A stretch of DNA of 64,000 nucleotides, taken from NCBI RefSeq assembly GCF_018860805.1, contig NZ_JAHKQR010000011.1:657647-721646 (forward strand), given 5' to 3'. The position numbers were made by a program, and so were the translations under genes. The notes under the pieces are model-generated. The model worked only from the letters and a program-made list of their open reading frames with translations. It had not been told where the DNA came from and made no database searches. Source of the stretch: Aestuariibacter sp. A3R04. Its GTDB lineage: Bacteria > Pseudomonadota > Gammaproteobacteria > Enterobacterales > Alteromonadaceae. This document shows positions 56,379 through 64,000 of the stretch, piece by piece. Positions within the stretch are counted from its first letter, which is position 1. The number at the start of each line of letters is the position of its first letter.

Positions 56379-57782
56379 TCAGCTCGTGGGCGACTTGCCC
56401 TTTTCAGGAGGGACAATCGCCGTTGTCGTCATTTTTTTTGTCGTTTCGAGGGGGGGCGCAGACCCATTGGGCAACAGAGTATCGAGGAAGATGGCAGTAA
56501 CGCCGGCCACGGTAACTGGTGAAGATACTATACTTGCTAACCAGGCAGGTACGGTGTGCAATGAATCGGGTACCATCATGACGCCCATGCCCAGTCCAAG
56601 GGAAGCGGCGATGATCAAACTGTTGCGGCGAGTGAAAGGCTGCTGCATCATAATGTTTAATCCCCCCACCGCTACCATGGCAAACATGACTAGCGTGGCG
56701 CCCCCTAATGCGGCTTTTGGCACACTTTGTAGTACACCGCCAATAACCGGGAAGATACCCATCGTTATGTATAATCCGGCGATGTAGAGTCCCACCTTTC
56801 TACTGGCGATTCCTGTGAGTTGAATAACACCATTATTTTGTCCAAACGTAGTATTGGGAAAGGTGTTAAACAGCCCGGCAATAACAGAATTCACACCATC
56901 GCCCAAAATGCCACCTTTTATGCGGTTCATATAGATATGTCCCGCTATTGGCTGCTTGCAAAAAAGACTGTTGGCCGTGAGATCACCCGCCGTTTCTAAT
57001 GCGCTAAAAACGTAAATAAGTGCAATCGGTAAAAATAAACTGACATCGAAGTCAAGGCCATATTTAAGAGGCGTGGGAATAGCGAACACAGGTAAGTTGG
57101 CAAGGTGAGAAAATTGCAGATCCCCTATAAACCAGGTAAGCAGCGTGCCAGCCACCATGCCGACAAATATTGCACTTAGCCTGAGCCAGTGATTGGACGC
57201 AGCATTGAGAAAAATAATGATCAGCAACACCAGAAGGCCAACAAGCCAATGGGTGCTGTCACCAAAGTCTGGTGCACCAAATCCTCCGGCAAGGTCAGTC
57301 ATGCCAACTTTGATGAGTGACAAGCCAATAGACGTGATGACGATACCAGTTATCAATGGGTTGAGCAGTCGTTTTAATTTGTGAATAAACAAACTGAGCA
57401 CAATTTCCACCATGGCGCCAGCCATAGAGATCCCCAGTAACATGGCCATAACGTCAGCGTCGGAACCGCCTCGATTTCTGACGCTGACGCCAGCTAAAAT
57501 AAGGGTACTGACAAATGCGAAACTGGTACCCTGAATTGCGACAAGGCCACTGCCTATGCCGGCGATTTTCTTGGTTTGCAGAAATGTACCCAGCCCGGAG
57601 ACAAATAAAGCCATGCTGATCAGGAAAGGTATCTGAGATGCCAAATCCAGCGCTCCGGCAATGATAAGTGTTGGCGTGACCACACCAATAAAGCTAGCCA
57701 GCAGGTGTTGGCTCGCTGCTGTTAGACAGGTAAGTGTTCCGGGTTTGTCATCCAGGCCGTAAAGTAACGTGTGCTGTGACAT
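56379..57782 (-). CDS. NCS2 xanthine/urate-type permease
   Basis: A 467-residue membrane protein. Conserved blocks are CLTAASQHLLASFIGVVTP, GSGLVAIQGTSFAFV, ETAGDLTA and NTFPNTTFGQNNGVIQLTGIASRKVG. These match the XanP/XanQ/UacT branch of nucleobase-ascorbate transporters, so xanthine, urate or uracil are likely substrates. It lies three bases after the secreted adenosine deaminase gene and shares its operator-controlled promoter. Confidence 0.9.
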   Translation of the reverse strand: MSQHTLLYGLDDKPGTLTCLTAASQHLLASFIGVVTPTLIIAGALDLASQIPFLISMALFVSGLGTFLQTKKIAGIGSGLVAIQGTSFAFVSTLILAGVSVRNRGGSDADVMAMLLGISMAGAMVEIVLSLFIHKLKRLLNPLITGIVITSIGLSLIKVGMTDLAGGFGAPDFGDSTHWLVGLLVLLIIIFLNAASNHWLRLSAIFVGMVAGTLLTWFIGDLQFSHLANLPVFAIPTPLKYGLDFDVSLFLPIALIYVFSALETAGDLTANSLFCKQPIAGHIYMNRIKGGILGDGVNSVIAGLFNTFPNTTFGQNNGVIQLTGIASRKVGLYIAGLYITMGIFPVIGGVLQSVPKAALGGATLVMFAMVAVGGLNIMMQQPFTRRNSLIIAASLGLGMGVMMVPDSLHTVPAWLASIVSSPVTVAGVTAIFLDTLLPNGSAPPLETTKKMTTTAIVPPEKGKSPTS

Positions 57783-57785
57783 AGG

Positions 57786-59210
57786 TTATTCCTTTGGCGC
57801 TGAACAAAGAGAGGGTTCACGACGGCAAATAAACCTGTCCGTTGGCACTGACACACTAATGAAATTACTCTGTGGAGCCTTGTCTTCAAATTCGTCCAGG
57901 GAAGCAGAGAGAGAGCTCTTCAGGGCATATTTTTGTGGCTTTGCCAAAAAACTGTACTCGATGCTATTTTCTGTTAGCGTGCGCAATTCCGTCCATGACA
58001 GGTTGAAGGCCCTGACTGCGACATAGAATTCATCAGTCAGTGTTGCGCCCCACATTCCTCGGTCGTCTGTTGACAATGCCACCGGGATCCCCAACCTCAG
58101 GTACTCTCCAAACGGGTGAGACTGAAAATCTTCTACATATTCGAGTAATAGATTACTGATAAGGTTGATTTCTATAAGGTAGGGGCCGTGACGCATGAGC
58201 AAAAGCGTCTCCGGATCCGTGATGGTATTCAGGCCATGACCAATTCGGTCAGCCCCCAACAACAGGGTGTCACGTACGTGATGATTAGGTTCATCAACTT
58301 CCCCGGCGTGGAAAGCTAATGGAATGGCCGGATACTTGTGTCTCAACATTCTCAATGCAGGTAAAAAGCGAAGTGGGTGACCCTTGTCGTTATCTTCCCG
58401 GCCTACCATATTAATGCCCACGTAATCTTTCCGATGGCCATCGACAAAGGCATAAATGGTTGCAAGTTGTTCTTCTGCATTGGGAAGAAAGCGCAATAAC
58501 GCATACTGAAATTTAACCGTTACGCCTGTCGCTTTAGCTGTCGGACTGTTTAGCGCTTCAAGCAAAATGGATAGCGCTGTTTCTGCACTTAGGGGGCTGC
58601 CCGTTGCATCCATCATTCCATGCACGTTAACCTGGGTTTCCAGGTAGCGCACATTTTCGGTCTGGTAAGCCTGCATATTTTTCACTAATAGCTGACCGAC
58701 AATGTATGGATTCCTGGTCAGTTCATTAAGTCGTTGCCAGTGTGTTTCAAAAAATTCGTTGCGACCTTCGTGTTGTTTATCAAGCCGGACACTGTTTAAA
58801 AAAGCCGCTTTTTGTTCGTCTGATAGCGCTGATAACGAACGGTAGTGTGTTTTTTCGCAATCCGGGAGCCGACGCCACGTAGAGGCTTGTACAGTGCGAA
58901 ACAGCATGAATGGGTTGTCGGGCCCAAACGTATCCGGTGAAAGACCCTGACACAAGGAGGGACTTACTCGGGTATAGTATTCATAGCCACCGTTACTGTC
59001 TTTATCAGTAGCCAGCGCATACCACCATTGTGGGTACCCGGAACCTGTAAGGTGGTGATGTAAATCGCCTCCTTTAGGCATGGCATGAAGAAACGCATAC
59101 AATTGTGTGGGCGTAGCGCTGCGTTTAAAATCCCGAAACCAGCTGTCCATAGTACCGGCGTTGGTGAAAAGGGATAATAAGCTAATAAAAAACACACAGA
59201 AAAGTCGCAA
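57786..59210 (-). CDS. Secreted adenosine deaminase, ADGF-like
   Basis: A 474-residue protein with a signal peptide (MRLFCVFFISLLSLFTNAG). The zinc motif lies in MPKGGDLHHHLTGS, followed by LAFHAGEVDEPNHH, RIGHGLN and ALSTDDRGMWGATL. The combination of size, signal peptide and motifs fits the growth-factor type adenosine deaminases, which deaminate extracellular adenosine to inosine. DDRG replaces the usual DDP. It is the first gene of an operon with the NCS2 permease, and a RutR-like operator lies 48 bases upstream. Confidence 0.87.
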   Translation of the reverse strand: MRLFCVFFISLLSLFTNAGTMDSWFRDFKRSATPTQLYAFLHAMPKGGDLHHHLTGSGYPQWWYALATDKDSNGGYEYYTRVSPSLCQGLSPDTFGPDNPFMLFRTVQASTWRRLPDCEKTHYRSLSALSDEQKAAFLNSVRLDKQHEGRNEFFETHWQRLNELTRNPYIVGQLLVKNMQAYQTENVRYLETQVNVHGMMDATGSPLSAETALSILLEALNSPTAKATGVTVKFQYALLRFLPNAEEQLATIYAFVDGHRKDYVGINMVGREDNDKGHPLRFLPALRMLRHKYPAIPLAFHAGEVDEPNHHVRDTLLLGADRIGHGLNTITDPETLLLMRHGPYLIEINLISNLLLEYVEDFQSHPFGEYLRLGIPVALSTDDRGMWGATLTDEFYVAVRAFNLSWTELRTLTENSIEYSFLAKPQKYALKSSLSASLDEFEDKAPQSNFISVSVPTDRFICRREPSLCSAPKE

Positions 59211-59257
59211 GTTAGTCTCACTCTACAATCAGTTTTTTAATGCATGTTGCAAATGTC

Positions 59258-59271
59258 TGACCATTTGGTCT
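59258..59271. promoter_or_regulatory. RutR-like operator upstream of the secreted adenosine deaminase (site E)
   Basis: TGACCA-TT-TGGTCT, with a perfect GACCA / TGGTC core. It lies 48 bases upstream of the gene start. Confidence 0.7.
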
Positions 59272-59389
59272 GATTGGAGACAGTTTTTAAGTTTATGTTT
59301 GCTAATGCTTTTGTTGTGTGCACAGGGAGTTGTATTGGCGAAAAGTCAACGTAGTGCACTAATAGGGGGGGCGGTGCCCCAAAATAGGG

Positions 59390-59417
59390 AAAAGCGCCCT
59401 TTATTCTGGGAAGGGCG
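59390..59417 (-). terminator. Likely terminator of the allantoate operon
   Basis: On the minus strand CGCCCTT and AAGGGCG form a 7-bp stem with a 9-base loop, followed by CTTTTCC. It lies 18 bases past the cupin stop. The T-run is short. Confidence 0.6.
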
Positions 59418-59434
59418 TGACTAACTTGATAAAC

Positions 59435-59803
59435 TTAATCGAAAGTGACATCGTCGGGCAGGGTAACAAAAATGGAATGGCGTACTTCGTTATACATTGC
59501 GCGGCTGCAATGCCCTTCGCCTTTGGTATCCTCCAGTAGTAGTACATCGCCAGCGCCAAAGACGTGGCGCTCTCCGTTACTAACCTTAAATTCAGCCCGC
59601 CCTTTGATAATAAATAGCAGTTGACGTGCTGGTGCAGGATGCCATTTAAAATCGTAGTCACTGGGCGTTTCTCTGAAAATGACTGTGCCTGCGTCAAAGC
59701 GCTCAGACAGCAAGCCAATGGGGCCACCATCGGAGAGCGGAATATCTACTTCACCAAAATGACTTTTCCCCTCGGCATCGTTATAAATACGCGCTATTTT
59801 CAT
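59435..59803 (-). CDS. Cupin-domain protein of the allantoate operon
   Basis: A 122-residue protein when started at ATG 59803, with AGGGAGTCTCTC before it; the longer frame overlaps allC and is not needed. A single cupin barrel is shown by FKWHPAPARQLLFIIKGRAEF and GAGDVLLLEDTKGEGH. Histidines in these two stretches may bind a metal. It is the last gene after the allantoate amidohydrolase. Its role is unknown. Ureidoglycine aminohydrolases are also cupins, but those have two domains and are larger. Confidence 0.8.
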   Translation of the reverse strand: MKIARIYNDAEGKSHFGEVDIPLSDGGPIGLLSERFDAGTVIFRETPSDYDFKWHPAPARQLLFIIKGRAEFKVSNGERHVFGAGDVLLLEDTKGEGHCSRAMYNEVRHSIFVTLPDDVTFD

Positions 59804-59817
59804 GAGAGACTCCCTTG

Positions 59818-61047
59818 TTAATGTGCCAGATGTTTTATTGTTGAATGCAGCGTTGCTAGTGCGACAGCCACATCGTCGGTTTTTATTGCTTCGGCGGGAT
59901 GATGGCTTATCCCCCTGTCGCAGCGAAGGAACAGCATGGCTACCGGGCATAATCGCGCCATAGCCATGGCATCGTGACCAGCTCCTGATGGTAAGGTGTG
60001 TGTGGGAATACCGCACTCTGAGATGGCGTTTTTTAAAATCGACTGCAATCGGTGATCACACTGTACCGCTGAAGCTGTATGGGTTTGATTGATGACCAAG
60101 CCAACTTGCCGTCTCGCTGCAATCTGATGGAAACTCTGCACAATTTGTTCCAACACGGCATCTCTGTGTGCGTCGTTTTCACTGCGGATATCGAGTGACA
60201 ACTGGGTGCGACCTGAAATAACATTCACACCATTGGGTTTGTTTTCGATTTTACCAACGGTAGCTACCACATTGTGCTCGCGGGCCAGCGTTTCCACAGT
60301 AAGGACCATTTCACTGGCCGCAACCAGCGCATCCTGACGCAATGCCATTGGAACCGTACCTGCGTGACCGGCCATGCCAGTAACTGCTATGTCAAAACGC
60401 CGGGCACCGGAAATGGCACTAACTACACCTACTGGCAAGTTTTGCTTTTCAAGCACAGGGCCTTGTTCAATGTGCAGTTCAAGATAACCGAGTACACCTG
60501 TGTCCACCACACTTGCCTGAGGGACGTTGTCAAAATTTAAGCCGAACGATTTCAACGCTTCCGGTAAGCTAATGCCATTTTCATCTTTCAGCTTGGCCCA
60601 TTCATCGGGCCATCTCCCGGTAAGTGCTTTACTGCCAAGTAATGTGGAACCAAACCGGGTTCCCTCTTCATCACCAAATCCCACAATATCCAAATGAAAT
60701 GGTAACGGCGTTCGCGTGACTTTGAGAATATGAACCAGTGAAATGGGGGCCACTACGCCGAGCATGCCATCGTACTTACCGCCGTTTGGCACTGTGTCAA
60801 GGTGACTGCCGAGAATGAAGCGAGGCGCATTCGGATCCAGACATTCATAACGCCCCCACAAATTTCCAGCCTGATCTTCCCAACTAATCATGCCTGCTTC
60901 ACCCATCCAGCCCGCTACTAACCTGTTTGCCTGCCTGTGTTCAGGGGTCAGATAGCGCCTGTCGAGATAGTCTGTCGATTGGCTGATATTGCCCAGTTCC
61001 TCTAAACGGGCCATGACCAGCTTCGCCAGATCATTGTAATTAATCAT
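59818..61047 (-). CDS. allC: Allantoate amidohydrolase (M20 / HyuC-like)
   Basis: A 409-residue protein with start ATG 61047, overlapping the end of the aminotransferase gene by eight bases. Metal ligands lie in LGSHLDTVPNGGKYDGMLG, VGFGDEEGTRFGST and RGISHHPAE. ELHIEQGPVLE and PSGAGHDAM are typical of allantoate amidohydrolases and carbamoylases. It hydrolyses allantoate to ureidoglycine, CO2 and ammonia. PuuE makes the substrate and the PucG-like enzyme uses the product. Confidence 0.88.
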   Translation of the reverse strand: MINYNDLAKLVMARLEELGNISQSTDYLDRRYLTPEHRQANRLVAGWMGEAGMISWEDQAGNLWGRYECLDPNAPRFILGSHLDTVPNGGKYDGMLGVVAPISLVHILKVTRTPLPFHLDIVGFGDEEGTRFGSTLLGSKALTGRWPDEWAKLKDENGISLPEALKSFGLNFDNVPQASVVDTGVLGYLELHIEQGPVLEKQNLPVGVVSAISGARRFDIAVTGMAGHAGTVPMALRQDALVAASEMVLTVETLAREHNVVATVGKIENKPNGVNVISGRTQLSLDIRSENDAHRDAVLEQIVQSFHQIAARRQVGLVINQTHTASAVQCDHRLQSILKNAISECGIPTHTLPSGAGHDAMAMARLCPVAMLFLRCDRGISHHPAEAIKTDDVAVALATLHSTIKHLAH

Positions 61048-62266
61048 GGCTTTGTTGCCCGTATACCGCCATCGCTGCGTCAACCGCTTCACCCAGGGGC
61101 AGATGCATTCCCGCTCGTCTAAGGGTGGTTTCAAGCGACTGAAGTGTATGTAGAACCGCATCCTGACGCGCGTTGTAACCCATGGTGCCTATGCGCCAGA
61201 TACGACCCTTTAACGGTCCGAAACTGGTGCCGATTTCGATGTTAAACATACAGAGCAATTGTTGTCTGATGGCTTCGCCGTCGACTTGTTGTGGGATTTC
61301 AACGCCTACCACATTGTTCATTTTGTTGGTCAAATCGCCAAATGGCGTTAATGACATGGCCTGAATACCTGCAAGCATGGCATCACCTGCAGTTTTGTGC
61401 CTGTGTATGACGGCTTCCTGACCTTCGTTCAGCAGTGTTATTGCACATTCACGGGCACAAAAAAGCATAGATGCTGCTTCGGTGTGATGGTTAAGACGCT
61501 CCTCACCCCAGTAATCCATTATCATAGAAAGGTCGAAATAGTTTGAGCGAATGCGGCTACCCTCAGCATCGGTATGGTGGGCGTCGCGGATTCCTGCCTC
61601 CACGTGATGACGCTTTTTAATCACGTCGACGCAACGCTCACTCAGGGTAACTGGCGCACTTCCACTGGGGCCGCCCAAACATTTTTGCAAACCGACTGAC
61701 ACCGCATCCAGGCCCCAGTTGTCTGTTTCAAATGGGTTACCACCTATGGAAGCCGTGGCATCTGAATAAAACAACACATCGTGCTGATGACATATTTCTC
61801 CTATGTGCTCTAAAGGCTGCAGCATGGTAGTGGAAGTGTCACCCTGAACAATGGCAAGCAACTTGGGTTTAATGCGCTTAATTGCTGATTCTATTTGCTC
61901 AGGATCAAAAACGCGGCCCCATTCTGTGTCAATGGTGTAAACGTCTGCCCCCGCACGTTGGGCTATTTCAGCAAGCAAATGGCCAAAACGGCCAAATACA
62001 GGTACTAAGACTTTATCGCCGGGTTCTATGCAAGATATTAATACGGCCTCAATGCCTGCTCTGGATGTACCGTCAACCAGCAGGGTTTGTTGGTTTTCGG
62101 TGTTAAATACTCGCCTGTACAGCGCCATAACCTCGTTCATAGTCTGTGTCATGGCGGGGTCGTATTGTCCGACGAGTTGTGTGGACATGGCCTGCAAAAC
62201 GCTTGGATAGCAGTTGATGGGGCCAGGGCCCATGAGAAGTCGGGGAGGGAGAGTGAGTGGTTTCAT
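61040..62266 (-). CDS. pucG: (S)-ureidoglycine--glyoxylate aminotransferase, PucG type
   Basis: A 408-residue class V aminotransferase with start ATG 62266, preceded by AGGAACC. LMGPGPINCYPSVLQAM opens the protein, the PLP-lysine lies in SVGLQKCLGGPSG, and FYSDATASIGGNPFE has the PLP-binding Asp. The family also includes alanine- and serine-glyoxylate aminotransferases. The position next to allantoate amidohydrolase supports PucG, which moves the amino group from ureidoglycine to glyoxylate and gives glycine and oxalurate. Confidence 0.87.
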   Translation of the reverse strand: MKPLTLPPRLLMGPGPINCYPSVLQAMSTQLVGQYDPAMTQTMNEVMALYRRVFNTENQQTLLVDGTSRAGIEAVLISCIEPGDKVLVPVFGRFGHLLAEIAQRAGADVYTIDTEWGRVFDPEQIESAIKRIKPKLLAIVQGDTSTTMLQPLEHIGEICHQHDVLFYSDATASIGGNPFETDNWGLDAVSVGLQKCLGGPSGSAPVTLSERCVDVIKKRHHVEAGIRDAHHTDAEGSRIRSNYFDLSMIMDYWGEERLNHHTEAASMLFCARECAITLLNEGQEAVIHRHKTAGDAMLAGIQAMSLTPFGDLTNKMNNVVGVEIPQQVDGEAIRQQLLCMFNIEIGTSFGPLKGRIWRIGTMGYNARQDAVLHTLQSLETTLRRAGMHLPLGEAVDAAMAVYGQQSHD

Positions 62267-62274
62267 TAAGGTTC

Positions 62275-63093
62275 CTAAATAAACAACTGAGCGAGCATTC
62301 TTACGCCGGTAATAATGAGCACAACAGCGAAGATTCTTTTGAGTAATACACCATCGAGGCGGTTCGCGATACCTGCACCTACGGGGGCAAACAGTACGGT
62401 AAGCGGCACAATGCAAACAAAACCGAGCAGGTTGACTAAACCATAGGTCGCAAACGGCGCGTCTTCGGGGGGCGTTCCGACCAAGAGCATGGTAAGCGCA
62501 GCGGGCAGGGAAATGATGAGTCCTACTGCGGCTGCCGTGCCCACAGCGCGATGCGCCGGGTAGTTACAGAACGTCAACGTAGGCACGGTAAGCGTCCCCC
62601 CGCCAATTCCCACCATACTGCTGAAAAAGCCAATACTGGTGGCCATGACGCTCTGTCCTGCATTGCCGGGCAAGCCTTCAGTAATGGCCTGTTTTTTTCC
62701 GATGAGCATGTTGAGCGCTGAGAGCGTTGCAATGATGCCAAACAACAGGGTTAACCATTTGCCATCAATTTTGGTTACCAGGTAGCTACCTGCGAGTACA
62801 CCTGCCAATATAAATATTGCCCAGTGTCGAAGCAGAACGGTATCAACGTTGCCTTTCTTCTTGTGCGCGAGAATGGAGCTCACGGACGTAGGAACGATTG
62901 TCGCGAGGCTGGTGGCAGTGGCCACAACCATGGCTGTATCAGCACTTATTCCAAGGGCCTGAAATAAAAAATACAACACAGGGACAATAACGATACCACC
63001 GCCCACGCCGAGTAAGCCGGCTAAAACACCGGCAAAAACGCCAGTGCCCATCATGGCCAGAATGATAGATAAATTGTCTAAAATGAACTGCAT
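62275..63093 (-). CDS. TauE/SafE-family membrane permease
   Basis: A 272-residue protein with about eight transmembrane helices. The two repeats start with AGVLAGLLGVGGGIVIVPVL and SSMVGIGGGTLTVPTLTF, typical of the family, which is mostly known for export of sulfite or organosulfonates. I chose ATG 63093, just past the upstream gene's stop. It lies between an HpxW-like gene and pucG, so it may export or import an intermediate such as oxalate, oxamate or oxalurate. That is inferred from context. Confidence 0.85.
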   Translation of the reverse strand: MQFILDNLSIILAMMGTGVFAGVLAGLLGVGGGIVIVPVLYFLFQALGISADTAMVVATATSLATIVPTSVSSILAHKKKGNVDTVLLRHWAIFILAGVLAGSYLVTKIDGKWLTLLFGIIATLSALNMLIGKKQAITEGLPGNAGQSVMATSIGFFSSMVGIGGGTLTVPTLTFCNYPAHRAVGTAAAVGLIISLPAALTMLLVGTPPEDAPFATYGLVNLLGFVCIVPLTVLFAPVGAGIANRLDGVLLKRIFAVVLIITGVRMLAQLFI

Positions 63094-63094
63094 A

Positions 63095-64000
63095 TCAGAT
63101 ATTGTCCTTACGCATGACTGGCGCTGGGGAAACCAGCGCCTTGCCATCACTTCGAGGGTCGGTAGCCGCTGTGATATTACCACTGCCGGTTCGAATGATA
63201 GCCCCAGCATGTCCCATCAGTTCGTTGCACGCGTCAACCACCACCATCTCGTGACCACGCGCGCGCAGTGATTCGCCCACATAGTCGTCAAGGTCCCGCT
63301 CTACTTTGAGATTGTGGCTCACGTCGCCCCAGGTCCTGCCCAGCAGCCAGCGGCCTAACCTGATGGCTTTGTCGATAGGCTGATGGTGATAAACGTGACG
63401 GGCGAATAGTGCGGCTTGGGTTTGTGGTTGGCCTTCACCGCCCATAGTGCCATAGCTCATTCGCCTGCCATCGTTGAGTTCAGCAAATGCAGGGTTGAGC
63501 GTATGAAAGGGTGTTAATCCTGGTTGTAAATACTGATTACTGCCGGGTGACAGAGAAAAAGACGTACCGCGATTGTTCCACACAATACCCGTGGATGGAC
63601 TTACAATGCCGCTACCAAACTCCCAGTAAAGGGACTGAATATAGCTCACCATCCGGCCTTCAGCGTCACAAGCGCCCATCCAGATAGTGTCACCGTGTTG
63701 TGCTGGATGTGGCCACGGACTGGCGGTATCAAGTGATATGTGCCTGGTCATTTCATCGAGAAGAGTTTCTGACAACAATGTCTGCAGATCGACCTCAAGC
63801 CTGCTGGGATCTGTTACATAGAGGTTGCGTTTGACAAAGGCTTGTTTAGTACATTCAACAAGCAAATGAACCATGTCTGCATCGGTTTTGCCGTTCTGCC
63901 AGATTTTGTCGTACAGAGCCAGAATGAGTAGCGAGGCAACGCCTTGGGTGGGGGCGCCCAGATTGTATAGCTTACCCTTGCTGGTCTGCACGCAGAGCGG
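63095..64000 (-). CDS. GGT-family protein, oxamate amidohydrolase (HpxW)-like, C-terminal part
   Basis: The frame stays open to the window end, so only the C-terminal ~301 residues are seen. The start of the small subunit is probably the Thr in HGDTIWMG, a gamma-glutamyltransferase-type autocatalytic site. SLYWEFGSGIVSPSTGIVWNN, LNPAFAELNDGRRMSYGTMGGEGQPQTQ and GHAGAIIRTG follow. In Klebsiella HpxW is a GGT-family enzyme that hydrolyses oxamate to oxalate in purine breakdown. The cluster context favours this over glutathione hydrolysis. It is the first gene seen of this operon; its promoter is outside the window. Confidence 0.78.
   Translation of the reverse strand, partial: PLCVQTSKGKLYNLGAPTQGVASLLILALYDKIWQNGKTDADMVHLLVECTKQAFVKRNLYVTDPSRLEVDLQTLLSETLLDEMTRHISLDTASPWPHPAQHGDTIWMGACDAEGRMVSYIQSLYWEFGSGIVSPSTGIVWNNRGTSFSLSPGSNQYLQPGLTPFHTLNPAFAELNDGRRMSYGTMGGEGQPQTQAALFARHVYHHQPIDKAIRLGRWLLGRTWGDVSHNLKVERDLDDYVGESLRARGHEMVVVDACNELMGHAGAIIRTGSGNITAATDPRSDGKALVSPAPVMRKDNI

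Overview
The window looks like the chromosome of a marine gammaproteobacterium of the Alteromonadales (Alteromonas/Aestuariibacter type). The signs are a seqA-pgm pair, a stand-alone EF-G2, an rlmM gene behind a DUF423 gene, a yffB-dapE pair, several TonB-dependent receptors, a PEP-CTERM protein and GGDEF/EAL proteins. This placement is inferred from gene content, without a database search.

Layout. 1-3.5 kb: DUF423 (partial), rlmM and EF-G2. 3.5-10.6 kb: a decayed and an intact glycerophosphodiesterase, then a TonB receptor, a ROK regulator and a GPH symporter that look like a carbohydrate-uptake locus. 10.6-14.5 kb: a MoxR / DUF58 / transglutaminase operon. 14.7-19.8 kb: seqA, pgm and glgP. 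19.9-29.7 kb: mostly housekeeping and small metabolic genes (EAL protein, astE, HIT, YbjQ, DUF2897, M15 peptidase, dapE, yffB, a histidine-less EIIA-like protein, ACT, VOC, patatin, MFS), with a cluster of DnaA-box-like sites near 26.5 kb. 29.8-30.8 kb: tRNA-Val(GAC) followed by an integrase remnant. 30.8-39.6 kb: penicillin-acylase lipoprotein, secreted nuclease-fold protein, ECF sigma factor with a membrane partner, PAS-GGDEF-EAL, PEP-CTERM and SGNH esterase.

39.7-64 kb is one large purine-degradation region. The xdhABC-uraD-uraH-guaD-puuD operon takes guanine, hypoxanthine and xanthine through urate to allantoin. Divergent from it lie a RutR-like TetR regulator and puuE (allantoinase). Next come an AzgA-type purine permease, an adenine deaminase, a NUP-family nucleoside protein, a TonB receptor with an EF-hand loop, an NCS2 permease and a secreted adenosine deaminase. 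The last operon, running off the window end, holds an HpxW-like GGT-family protein (oxamate amidohydrolase candidate), a TauE/SafE permease, PucG-like aminotransferase, allantoate amidohydrolase and a cupin.

The most notable observation is a set of five 14-bp palindromes of the form TGACCA-NN-TGGTCA, one upstream of each purine transcription unit whose promoter lies inside the window except adenine deaminase. They resemble the known RutR box and probably bind the local TetR protein. They tie an outer-membrane TonB receptor and secreted nucleoside enzymes to purine catabolism, which suggests a dedicated outer-membrane-to-cytoplasm purine scavenging system.
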